DNA of 8,738 nucleotides from Novosphingobium sp. (GCA_028697875.1 JAQVEQ010000122.1:1-8738); one strand, 5' to 3'; counted from the stretch's first letter, positions 1 to 5,930 are shown. Notes: generated by a model not told the origin, from the sequence alone. Made by a program: numbers and translations.

Positions 1-639
1 GCTCGCGATCTGCGCCTTGCCTCCTTCGCTCCCGAACCAGTCGCCAGCCAGTTCCGTCTGGATGTAGCCCGGCTGGATCACGTTGACGTTGACGCCTTGC
101 CGCACCCATTCGCGCGCGAGGTTGCGCCCGAGATGCGCGATTGCCGCCTTGCTCGCGGCGTAGACGGATTCGCCGTGACCGGTCTGCTCTGCGGTGATCG
201 ATCCGATCAGGAGAATACGTCCACGCCCGCTTTCGCGGCTGCCGGAAGCGATCATCCGTTTCGCTCCCTCCCGGGCGGTGAGGAATGCGCCAAGCAGGTT
301 GGTGTCGAATACCATCCGCGCCGCGCTTGCGGATATGTCGGTCGAACGGCCCGGCGCGGAAACGCCGGCATTGGCGATCACGGTATCGATTGGCCCGAAC
401 GGCGCATCGGCGCTGTCGTAGGCGGCGACAACCGATTCTTCGTTCGTCACGTCGAGAACGACAGAGTGGGCCAGACCGCCATGGCCGCGAATGTCTGCTG
501 CCAGTTCGTCCACCCGTTCCTTACGCCGTGCGGCGAGGATGACGCGGGCTCCGGCAGTGGCGAAAAGACGCGCGAAATGGGCGCCGAGACCGGACGATGC
601 GCCCGTAATCAGGCAGATTCGCCCTTCGACATTGTGCAT
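1..639 (-). CDS. SDR family NAD(P)-dependent oxidoreductase (3' end beyond window)
   Basis: Classical short-chain dehydrogenase/reductase, a cytosolic Rossmann-fold enzyme interconverting an alcohol and a ketone or aldehyde. Reading from ATG at 639, 213 codons are open to the window edge; classical SDRs are about 250 residues, so roughly 40 C-terminal residues are missing. Visible motifs: TGASSGLG cofactor loop (12-19), Arg38-Arg39 after strand 2 (suggesting NADP(H)), LDV (62-64), NAG (90-92), and the catalytic tetrad Asn114, Ser147, Tyr160, Lys164 (YAASK at 160-164), followed by QPGYIQTEL (189-197). A GAGGGAGAA Shine-Dalgarno stretch lies about 8 bases before the ATG. The substrate cannot be read from the sequence, because the substrate loop and C-terminus are mostly off the edge. 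It is divergent from the kinase-like gene at 785, which suggests carboxylic-acid or acyl-CoA metabolism (inference). Confidence 0.95.
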   Translation of the reverse strand, partial: MHNVEGRICLITGASSGLGAHFARLFATAGARVILAARRKERVDELAADIRGHGGLAHSVVLDVTNEESVVAAYDSADAPFGPIDTVIANAGVSAPGRSTDISASAARMVFDTNLLGAFLTAREGAKRMIASGSRESGRGRILLIGSITAEQTGHGESVYAASKAAIAHLGRNLAREWVRQGVNVNVIQPGYIQTELAGDWFGSEGGKAQIAS

Positions 640-784
640 CGCCCGGTTCTCCCTCGACTTTATGTATCGTTGGGGCGGATGTTTAGCGCCAACCGATCGT
701 CCCTGTCCAACAGATGACGCGCACCGCCTCTGGCGTGCGGATAGCGAATCCGTCTAGGGGAGTGCGAAAGGGGACGAGGAAACG
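640..784. promoter_or_regulatory. Divergent intergenic region with inverted repeats and a weak minus-strand promoter candidate
   Basis: This 145 bp spacer separates the divergent SDR and phosphotransferase genes and should hold promoters for both. On the minus strand, TTGGAC (710-705), 17 bases and GCTAAA (687-682) form a weak sigma-70-like candidate about 40 bases before the SDR start. Two adjacent inverted repeats are visible: CGCA-c-CGCC / GGCG-TGCG (720-739, one-base bulge, 3-base loop) and CGGAT-agcga-ATCCG (738-752). They could be a regulator's operator, but nothing proves this. No convincing plus-strand promoter was found. Confidence 0.3.
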
Positions 785-1843
785 ATGAACGATCAGGAAA
801 CCTTCGGCGGCACGGCGGAAGTCCGTACAGGGTTCGCATTCGATACGGCGGCCCTTGCGCGCTGGATGGACAGCAATGTCGAGGGGTTTTCGGGGCCGCT
901 GCGGGTCGAGCAGTTCAAGGGTGGCCAATCGAATCCGACCTACAAGCTGGTGACGCCTGGGCGCGATTATGTGCTGCGGCGCAAGCCGCCGGGGCAACTC
1001 GTCAAGGGTGCACACGCGGTCGACCGCGAAGCGCGCGTGATCGGGGCCTTGGGCAAGGCGGGCTATCCCGTTGCCCGCCTTTACGGCTTGTGCACCGACG
1101 ACGGCGTGATCGGCACCTGGTTCTACGTCATGGAAATGGTCGAGGGCCGCAATTTCTGGGATGCGACCTTCCCCGACGTCTCGCGCGACGCGCGCCGGGC
1201 CTATTTCGATGCCATGGTGACAACGCTCGCCCAGCTTCACGGCGTCGATTACGCGGCGATCGGGCTGGGCGATTTCGGGCGGCCGGGCAACTATTTCGAA
1301 CGGCAGATATCCCGCTGGTCGCGCCAGTATCTCGAAGATACGCAAGCCGGGCGCAGCGCGGACATGGATTGGCTGATCGACTGGCTGCCGGCCAATATCC
1401 CGCCCGGAGACGAGACCAGCCTGATCCACGGCGACTTCCGCTGCGACAACATGATCTTCCACCCCACGGAGCCGCGCATCCTGGCGGTGCTGGACTGGGA
1501 ACTGTCGACGCTGGGCCACCCGCTGGGCGATTTCGGGCACCATGCGATGATGTACCACATGCCGCCGCATATCGTGGCGGGGCTGGGCGGTGCGGATATC
1601 GCCGGGCTGAACATCCCGGGCGAGGAGGAATACCTCGCGCGCTATTGCGAGCTGACCGGACGCACGGACATTCCGCACTGGAACTTCTATCTCGCGTTCA
1701 ACTTCTTCCGGCTGGGCGCGATCCTGCACGGGATCAAGGGCCGCTACTTGCGTGGTACGGCGTCGTCCGAACAGGCGCGGCGCCGTGGCGACGCGTTCCC
1801 GTTGCTGGGCGAGATCGGGCGGCGACTGGCCGAATCCGGTTAG
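785..1843 (+). CDS. Phosphotransferase family protein (APH fold, ACAD10/11 N-terminal-like kinase)
   Basis: 352-residue aminoglycoside-phosphotransferase-fold protein of the group resembling the kinase domain of mammalian ACAD10/ACAD11. Visible elements: nucleotide-binding strand GGQSNPTY (46-53), VLRRKPPG with the likely ATP-contacting Lys67 (63-70), helix-C Glu82 in DREARV, the Brenner catalytic loop HGDFRCDN (215-222, catalytic Asp217), and the metal-binding DWE (237-239) followed by LGHPLGDF. The start is supported by GAGGA about 6 bases upstream. No signal peptide or membrane segment is seen, so it is probably cytosolic. Known family biology: related kinases, such as LvaA of Pseudomonas putida levulinate catabolism, phosphorylate 4-hydroxyacyl-CoA so that an acyl-CoA dehydrogenase-like partner can remove the phosphate. 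Assigning that substrate here is inference. An antibiotic-resistance role is unlikely because the sequence is of the acyl-CoA-associated type. Confidence 0.9.
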   Translation: MNDQETFGGTAEVRTGFAFDTAALARWMDSNVEGFSGPLRVEQFKGGQSNPTYKLVTPGRDYVLRRKPPGQLVKGAHAVDREARVIGALGKAGYPVARLYGLCTDDGVIGTWFYVMEMVEGRNFWDATFPDVSRDARRAYFDAMVTTLAQLHGVDYAAIGLGDFGRPGNYFERQISRWSRQYLEDTQAGRSADMDWLIDWLPANIPPGDETSLIHGDFRCDNMIFHPTEPRILAVLDWELSTLGHPLGDFGHHAMMYHMPPHIVAGLGGADIAGLNIPGEEEYLARYCELTGRTDIPHWNFYLAFNFFRLGAILHGIKGRYLRGTASSEQARRRGDAFPLLGEIGRRLAESG

Positions 1844-1858
1844 GCGGGGAATGCGCCG

Positions 1859-2959
1859 TCAGGCGGTGGCGGGCAGGGCTTCGGCCGGCTGGAGGACAGG
1901 GGCCTGCCTGTCCCACCATTTGAACACCACGTCGGTCAGCTTCCAGATCGCCGTCACGGCGACGATCGAGACGAGCCCGTCCACGGCATAGTGATAGCCG
2001 AGGTGGATGGAGCCGAGCCAGATAAGGGCGAAGAAGGCAAGGAAGAACCGGCCAGCCCACTTCGAGACGTGGCGCATCGCCAGGGCATAGAGGAAGGCCA
2101 GCGCGACATGCATGGACGGCATGGCGGTAATGCCGCTGCCGAGGCCGTTGGCATCCTTGTGGAACCATTCGAGCAGGAGATCCTGTACGAACAGGGTCAT
2201 GACGGGAAAGTGGCGATCCGCTTCGCGCAGGTAGGCCATCTGGTCCGCAAAGTGTTCGTTGCCGAGCATGGGGCCGAGGAAACACGGCCCGACCGAGGCC
2301 AGCGCCGTGGCCATCGCGCCGCCGATCACCGTCCAGCTCAGTAGGAAGGCAAGGAAGAAGCGGCGGCGGATATCCGGGTTCACCGGATAGAAGCACAGGA
2401 AGAGACATCCGGGATAGATCAGCAGCATCCACACCTGGTAGAGCACCGACAGGAACGAACTGACGATGGGAAAGCCGAGTGCCGGATGAAGGAACCGCCA
2501 CGCATCGGTTCCGAACAGGGCGCGGTCCCAGGCGATGAAGGTCGCGTCCCAGGTGTAGGCGTTGAACAGGGGAATGGCGGCTTTCATCATCGAAAAGAAC
2601 GGCATGAAGGCGGCCAGCGCGAGAAGCATCGGCAGGCCCGCGTAGAGGCGGCTGCGCCGGCCGGGCTGCATATAGAGCTGGCGCAAGTGCGCGAAGGGGC
2701 TGTCTGGGCGCAGCCGCCACAGGCTCCATGCCGCATCGCCGCTCAGCATCAGCGCCGCGCTGGCGAGGTAGAGCTGGGCGTTGAGCGTGGCGACCGATGG
2801 GCCGACGATGATGCCTTTGCTGGCAAGCAGCCCGACGCACACGGCCAGCAGGCCCAGCGAGATCGCCAGGGTGGGGATATCGTCGCGCAGGCACGGGGCG
2901 TCGCTGGCCGTCCGGGCGGCTGTCCGTTTACCTTGTCCTGGCGCGGTCGTCTCGGTCAC
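1859..2959 (-). CDS. PAP2-superfamily integral membrane protein (PAP2_3 / Aur1-like)
   Basis: 366-residue polytopic membrane protein starting at GTG (2959). An in-frame TGA lies only nine codons upstream and no ATG lies between, so GTG is the best start. The ribosome site is weak (GGCAGG). Hydrophobic segments lie near residues 28-52, 60-80, 105-125, 163-190, 200-225, 284-298 and 303-345. Two PAP2-type motifs are seen late in the protein: PSMH (281-284, where His284 replaces the SGH of classic PAP2 enzymes) and HLGYHYAVD (319-327, His323 and Asp327). This pattern is typical of PAP2_3 proteins, which include the yeast inositol-phosphorylceramide synthase Aur1. It probably hydrolyses or transfers a phospho-head-group on a membrane lipid. 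Sphingomonads make sphingolipids, so a sphingolipid role is possible but unproven. It is convergent with the kinase gene (15 bp gap) and divergent from psd. Confidence 0.85.
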   Translation of the reverse strand: MTETTAPGQGKRTAARTASDAPCLRDDIPTLAISLGLLAVCVGLLASKGIIVGPSVATLNAQLYLASAALMLSGDAAWSLWRLRPDSPFAHLRQLYMQPGRRSRLYAGLPMLLALAAFMPFFSMMKAAIPLFNAYTWDATFIAWDRALFGTDAWRFLHPALGFPIVSSFLSVLYQVWMLLIYPGCLFLCFYPVNPDIRRRFFLAFLLSWTVIGGAMATALASVGPCFLGPMLGNEHFADQMAYLREADRHFPVMTLFVQDLLLEWFHKDANGLGSGITAMPSMHVALAFLYALAMRHVSKWAGRFFLAFFALIWLGSIHLGYHYAVDGLVSIVAVTAIWKLTDVVFKWWDRQAPVLQPAEALPATA

Positions 2960-3054
2960 GGCCTGCCAATAACCCGATATGTGTCACGAAAGTGCTAATG
3001 GCGCGGGCGATCCTGTGGATGCCGCTTATTGTGGTTTGCCGCTCCAGCGCCTAG

Positions 3055-3813
3055 ATGGGCTCCATGCCCGGTGAGCTGTCAGATAACAAAGGTCGGGGTG
3101 AGGCGGCGTGGCATTGGCCCGCCATTCACCCCGAAGGTCGCAAATTCGCCTTGATCTCCGCTGCCTTGTGCATCGTGGCGGCATTTCTGGCGTGGGAAAC
3201 GATCGCTTGGCCATTGGCCGGTCTGACGGTCGGCATCCTGGCTTTCTTCCGCGATCCGGAACGAATCGTCCCGCAGGATCCCGCTTACGTGATCTCGCCT
3301 GCGGACGGCCTCGTCAGCCTGATCCAGCAGGTCGAACCGCCGCGCGAGTTGCAGGTCGACGATGGCTCGGGCGTGCCGGGGCTGGGGAGCGGGCCGGTCA
3401 CGCGCATTTCGATCTTCATGAGTGTGTTCGACGTCCATATCAATCGCGCCCCCGTCAGCGGCATCGTGCGGCGGCTGGTCTATATTCCGGGCAAGTTCCT
3501 CAATGCCGATCTCGACAAGGCGAGCGAGGAGAACGAACGCCAGCATATCCTGATCGAGGGGAACAATGGCGTGCCGATCGCCTTCACCCAGATCGCCGGG
3601 CTGGTGGCGCGGCGCATCGTGCCTTTCGTGAAGCCGGGCGATATCCTTGCCGCCGGGCAGCGGGTCGGGCTGATCCGTTTCGGCAGCCGGGTCGACGTCT
3701 ACCTGCCGCAAGGCACGGATGCGAAAGTCGTGCTGGGCCAGAAAGTCGTCGCGGGCGAAACGATTCTCGCGGAACTCGGCAAGCAGTGCCACATCGAGGG
3801 TATCGCCCAGTGA
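3055..3813 (+). CDS. psd: Phosphatidylserine decarboxylase proenzyme
   Basis: Decarboxylates phosphatidylserine to phosphatidylethanolamine at the inner membrane. The 252-residue length fits the short alphaproteobacterial type. Features: hydrophobic anchor at about 31-63, FRDPER (65-70), SPADG (81-85, Asp84), VHIN (127-130, His128) and RFGSR (208-212). By family analogy, autocleavage at Gly210-Ser211 yields a large beta chain and a small alpha chain whose Ser211 becomes the pyruvoyl group, with Asp84 and His128 completing the self-processing triad. TAG stands immediately before ATG 3055 in frame, so the start is at 3055 or at the second ATG (3064). Neither has a clear Shine-Dalgarno sequence, and I see no convincing promoter in the 95 bp spacer to the divergent PAP2 gene. 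The stop overlaps the pssA start, so substrate maker and user are co-translated. Confidence 0.96.
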   Translation: MGSMPGELSDNKGRGEAAWHWPAIHPEGRKFALISAALCIVAAFLAWETIAWPLAGLTVGILAFFRDPERIVPQDPAYVISPADGLVSLIQQVEPPRELQVDDGSGVPGLGSGPVTRISIFMSVFDVHINRAPVSGIVRRLVYIPGKFLNADLDKASEENERQHILIEGNNGVPIAFTQIAGLVARRIVPFVKPGDILAAGQRVGLIRFGSRVDVYLPQGTDAKVVLGQKVVAGETILAELGKQCHIEGIAQ

Positions 3814-4619
3814 GCGAGGAACCCCCGCCGTCCCGGCTGACGGGATTGCCGCGCGGGCTGACCCTGCGCGCGCTCGTGCCCAATGCGATTACGGTCGCGG
3901 CCTTGTGTTCCGGCCTGACGGGTATCCGTTTCGCCATTGTCGGCAATTGGGAAAAGGCCGTGCTGATGGTGATCCTTGCCGGCCTGCTCGACGGGATCGA
4001 CGGGCGCATTGCCCGGCTGTTGCGCGCCCAGTCGCGTTTCGGGGCGGAACTGGACAGCCTGGCGGATTCGCTGTCCTTCGGCATGGCGCCGGCGCTGATC
4101 CTGTTTCTCTGGTCCTTGCAGGACCTGCCTCGGTTCGGCTGGTTCGCCGCGCTTGGCCTTGCGATCTGCTGCGCCTTGCGTCTCGCGCGCTTCAACGCGC
4201 AGATCGACATGCAGGAGCAACCGCACAAATCGGCCGGTTTCCTCACCGGTGTCCCGGCCCCGGTCGGGGCGGGGCTGGCGCTGTTACCGCTCTATCTCTG
4301 GCTGGCCAGCGGGCGGGATGAATTTCGCGAGCCGATCGGCGTGGCGATCTGGGTGGCGGCCATGGCTTTTCTGATGATTTCCAACCTTGCGACGCTGAGC
4401 TGGACTTCGCTGCGCCCGCGCCGGAGCATCAGGCTGGAAATGCTCGCCTTGGCCGGGCTGGTCTTCGCTGCCCTGCTGACCGAGCCCTGGTGGACGCTCG
4501 CGGCCCTGTGCACGGGGTATCTCGCGCTGATGCCTTATGGCGTCATCAGCTACGCCAGGATCAGGCGGCAGCGCGCAGCCCGCACGGCACCGGCAGGCGG
4601 GCCCGACGGGCAGAACTGA
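3810..4619 (+). CDS. pssA: CDP-diacylglycerol-serine O-phosphatidyltransferase (phosphatidylserine synthase)
   Basis: Makes phosphatidylserine from CDP-diacylglycerol and serine, feeding Psd. It is a membrane enzyme of the CDP-alcohol phosphatidyltransferase family. The 269 residues contain the complete signature D-x2-D-G-x2-A-R-x8-G-x3-D-x3-D: Asp61, Asp64, Gly65, Ala68, Arg69, Gly78, Asp82 and Asp86. Several hydrophobic segments lie around it (about 26-44, 49-60, 90-102, 111-124, 146-166, 177-191, 211-223, 227-248). The open frame extends far upstream inside psd, but the real start is judged to be GTG 3810: it is four bases into the psd stop (GTGA), has GAGGG nine bases upstream, and places the family-typical N-terminus directly before the first membrane segment. 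The basic, Ala/Pro-rich C-terminus is probably cytosolic. Its last 59 bases overlap the end of the opposing small gene. Confidence 0.96.
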   Translation: MSEEPPPSRLTGLPRGLTLRALVPNAITVAALCSGLTGIRFAIVGNWEKAVLMVILAGLLDGIDGRIARLLRAQSRFGAELDSLADSLSFGMAPALILFLWSLQDLPRFGWFAALGLAICCALRLARFNAQIDMQEQPHKSAGFLTGVPAPVGAGLALLPLYLWLASGRDEFREPIGVAIWVAAMAFLMISNLATLSWTSLRPRRSIRLEMLALAGLVFAALLTEPWWTLAALCTGYLALMPYGVISYARIRRQRAARTAPAGGPDGQN

Positions 4620-4812
4620 CCAGCCGCAGGGCCGGCGTCGGGTGTTCCGGCGCTTCCATTCTGACGAACACTTCCTGGCTGGTCTCGCAGCGGGCGAGAG
4701 CGCGGCTCAATTCGCCATAGGCCGACCATGCGCGGCGGAGCGACGATGCGCTGACGGTAACGGCAACAAGTGTTGCGACGGTGAACAGCACGGTGACGGC
4801 AATTGCGATCAT
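4561..4812 (-). CDS. Small single-span membrane protein, function unknown
   Basis: 83-residue reading frame starting at ATG 4812. I do not recognise a named family. The N-terminus (residues 2-20) is a clean hydrophobic segment rich in Val, Ala, Ile and Thr. It is followed by an Arg-containing amphipathic stretch SLRRAWSAYGELSRALARCE (24-43) and a basic, Pro-containing tail. This suggests an inner-membrane anchor with a cytosolic C-terminus. Codon third positions are strongly G/C, as in the neighbouring genes, which supports real coding. The frame is open upstream to an ATG at 4938, but the 42 extra residues are hydrophilic and would cover the promoter candidate, so the short form is preferred. 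AAAGG about 11 bases upstream is a weak ribosome site. It converges on pssA and overlaps it by 59 bases antisense. Confidence 0.6.
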   Translation of the reverse strand: MIAIAVTVLFTVATLVAVTVSASSLRRAWSAYGELSRALARCETSQEVFVRMEAPEHPTPALRLVSSARRARLPVPCGLRAAA

Positions 4813-4854
4813 TGTCTTGTTTGCCTTTATCCTTGCCTCGCGGCGTGAACAACC

Positions 4855-4874
4855 TGTGGATGGCTTGTGGAAAA
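4855..4874 (+). promoter_or_regulatory. Tandem DnaA-box-like 9-mers
   Basis: TGTGGATGG (4855-4863) and TGTGGAAAA (4866-4874) each resemble the reverse complement of the DnaA box (TGTGGATAA), with one to two mismatches. Their starts are 11 bases apart, about one helical turn. They lie upstream of both the small membrane gene and rpsB. This could be a DnaA regulatory pair or chance; nothing else suggests an origin here. Confidence 0.2.
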
Positions 4875-4916
4875 CACCGATGTGCGGTATTTGTTCCTGC
4901 GACCTTCGATTGGGGC

Positions 4917-4945
4917 AATGTTCCTTGTTTGTTCTCATGTGTCAA
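4917..4945 (-). promoter_or_regulatory. Candidate sigma-70 promoter for the small membrane protein gene
   Basis: On the minus strand, a perfect -35 hexamer TTGACA (4945-4940) is followed by a 17-base spacer and AACATT (4922-4917), which matches the TATAAT consensus at three of six positions. Transcription would start near 4910, leaving about a 95-base untranslated leader before ATG 4812. The weak -10 limits confidence. Confidence 0.4.
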
Positions 4946-5016
4946 GCGCCAAATGCGCGCGGCATGCATTTTGCCTTTCGCTTCGGGCTGGATTCTTTCG
5001 GAAAATGGGGCTAAGG

Positions 5017-5049
5017 GGCCCGCGCTTTCGCGCGAAATGGGCCGTTTTT
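5017..5049 (+). terminator. rpsB: GC-rich hairpin followed by a T run in the rpsB leader region (terminator or attenuator)
   Basis: GGCCC (5017-5021) pairs with GGGCC (5039-5043), and GCGC (5022-5025) pairs with GCGC (5030-5033) around a TTTC loop, with five unpaired bases at 5034-5038. G-TTTTT follows (5044-5049). This looks like an intrinsic terminator about 115 bases before the rpsB start. It may end read-through from the pssA side, or act as an attenuator if the rpsB promoter lies upstream. A competing small hairpin, GCCG (5041-5044) with CGGC (5050-5053), uses the same bases. Confidence 0.4.
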
Positions 5050-5079
5050 CGGCGCTTTTCGGGCAAGGGCAAATCCACA

Positions 5080-5156
5080 TGGAAGGCGCACATACCGGTG
5101 CCGCAGCGGTAGATATCCGCACGGTTCCAGCCTTCCAGAGGTACAACCGGAAAGGA
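5080..5156 (+). promoter_or_regulatory. rpsB: Structured rpsB leader with mutually exclusive stems over the ribosome-binding site
   Basis: TGGAAGGC (5080-5087) is perfectly complementary to GCCTTCCA (5130-5137), an 8 bp stem. It encloses two small hairpins: GCAC/GTGC (5088-5091 with 5098-5101) and GCGG/CCGC (5106-5109 with 5117-5120). The 3' arm CCTTCC (5131-5136) can instead pair with GGAA-a-GG (5149-5155), which is the rpsB Shine-Dalgarno region. The leader could therefore switch between an open and a closed ribosome site. Autogenous control of rpsB by S2 through its leader is known in gammaproteobacteria; applying it here is inference. Confidence 0.45.
5151..5156 (+). promoter_or_regulatory. 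rpsB: Ribosome-binding site that decides the rpsB start
   Basis: AAAGGA lies seven bases before ATG 5164, an ideal spacing. It lies only one base before the other in-frame ATG at 5158, so 5164 is chosen. Confidence 0.8.
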
Positions 5157-5163
5157 AATGACT

Positions 5164-5925
5164 ATGGCGGCTCCTACCGTCACCATGCAGCAATTGATCG
5201 AGGCCGGCGCACACTTCGGCCACCAGACCCACCGCTGGAACCCGCGGATGAAGCCGTACATCTTCGGCGCCCGCAACGGTGTTCACATCATCGACCTGTC
5301 GCAGACCGTGCCGCTTTTCGCGCGCGCTCTCGAATTCGTGTCGGCCACGGTCCAGGCGGGCGGCAAGGTGCTGTTCGTCGGCACCAAGCGCCAGGCGCAG
5401 GAACCGATCGCCCAGGCGGCCCGTTCGTGCGGCCAGCACTTCGTCAACCACCGCTGGCTGGGCGGCATGCTCACCAACTGGAAGACGATTTCGCAGTCGA
5501 TCAAGCGCCTCAAGAGCCTTGAAGAGCGTCTTTCGGGCGACACTGCCGGCCTGACCAAGAAGGAAGTCCTTCAGATGACCCGCGAGCGGGATAAGCTGGA
5601 ACTTTCGCTCGGCGGCATCCGCGACATGGGCGGCATTCCGGACGTAATGTTCGTGATCGACGCCAACAAGGAAGAGCTGGCGATCAAGGAAGCCAACGTG
5701 CTGGGTATCCCGGTCGTCGCGATCCTCGACTCCAACGTCGATCCGTCGGGCATCGCTTTCCCGGTCCCGGGCAACGACGACGCCAGCCGCGCCGTTCGCC
5801 TCTACTGCGACGCGGTGGCCCAGGCGGCCCAGAAGGGCGGCCAGGCCGCGGTCGTCGATTCGGGTGCGGACTTCGGCGAAATGGCCGAGCCCCCGGTCGA
5901 GGAAGCCGCTTCGGCCGAAGCGTAA
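5164..5925 (+). CDS. rpsB: 30S ribosomal protein S2
   Basis: Component of the small ribosomal subunit, at the head-body junction of the 30S particle. The 253 residues show the first S2 signature region LIEAGAHFGHQTHRWNPRMK (11-30), then PYIFGARNGVHIIDL (31-45), FVGTKRQAQ (71-79), NHRWLGGMLTNW (95-106) and the second signature AIKEANVLGIPVVAILDSNVDP (173-194). The C-terminal tail is Ala/Glu-rich, as is common in alphaproteobacterial S2. An in-frame ATG at 5158 would add two residues, but the ribosome-site spacing favours 5164. It heads the conserved rpsB-tsf-pyrH-frr-uppS block and is preceded by a structured leader that may allow S2 feedback control. Confidence 0.99.
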   Translation: MAAPTVTMQQLIEAGAHFGHQTHRWNPRMKPYIFGARNGVHIIDLSQTVPLFARALEFVSATVQAGGKVLFVGTKRQAQEPIAQAARSCGQHFVNHRWLGGMLTNWKTISQSIKRLKSLEERLSGDTAGLTKKEVLQMTRERDKLELSLGGIRDMGGIPDVMFVIDANKEELAIKEANVLGIPVVAILDSNVDPSGIAFPVPGNDDASRAVRLYCDAVAQAAQKGGQAAVVDSGADFGEMAEPPVEEAASAEA

Positions 5926-5930
5926 TCGAA

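Larger units (their letters stand above)
4813..5163. other. 351 bp non-coding region between the small membrane gene and rpsB
   Basis: I see no convincing gene here; the open frames are short or antisense to other features. The region should carry a minus-strand promoter for the small membrane protein and a plus-strand promoter plus leader for rpsB. Recognisable items: two tandem TGTGGA-containing 9-mers (4855-4874), a perfect minus-strand TTGACA (4945-4940), an inverted repeat AAATGC / GCATTT (4951-4956 and 4966-4971), five TTTCG[C/G] motifs (4976-5062), a GC-rich hairpin before a T run (5017-5049), and the paired segments just before the rpsB ribosome site (5080-5156). No convincing plus-strand -35/-10 pair was found. 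Confidence 0.7.

Noticed and set aside
97..717. 206-codon plus-strand open frame at the left edge
   Set aside because: It is antisense to the SDR gene, whose cofactor and catalytic motifs are all intact on the minus strand.
683..1729. 348-codon minus-strand open frame antisense to the phosphotransferase gene
   Set aside because: The plus strand encodes a protein with complete kinase motifs; the antisense product shows only GC-driven composition.
1734..2894. 386-codon minus-strand open frame, longer than the PAP2 gene it overlaps
   Set aside because: Same strand but a different frame from the PAP2 gene. Its product is Arg/Pro/Ala-rich with no membrane pattern or motif, whereas the 366-residue frame has clear membrane segments and catalytic motifs.
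3012..3032. Possible psd promoter elements (TATTGT near 3027, TGTGGATG near 3014)
   Set aside because: No -35 hexamer stands at a suitable distance, so I do not call a promoter here.
3108..3809. Long N-terminal extension of the pssA open frame inside psd
   Set aside because: The extension is Arg-rich out-of-frame reading of psd. GTG 3810 has a good ribosome site and the four-base overlap.
4991..4995. GATTC, a CcrM-type GANTC methylation site in the rpsB upstream region
   Set aside because: A single five-base site is expected by chance and gives no evidence of cell-cycle control.
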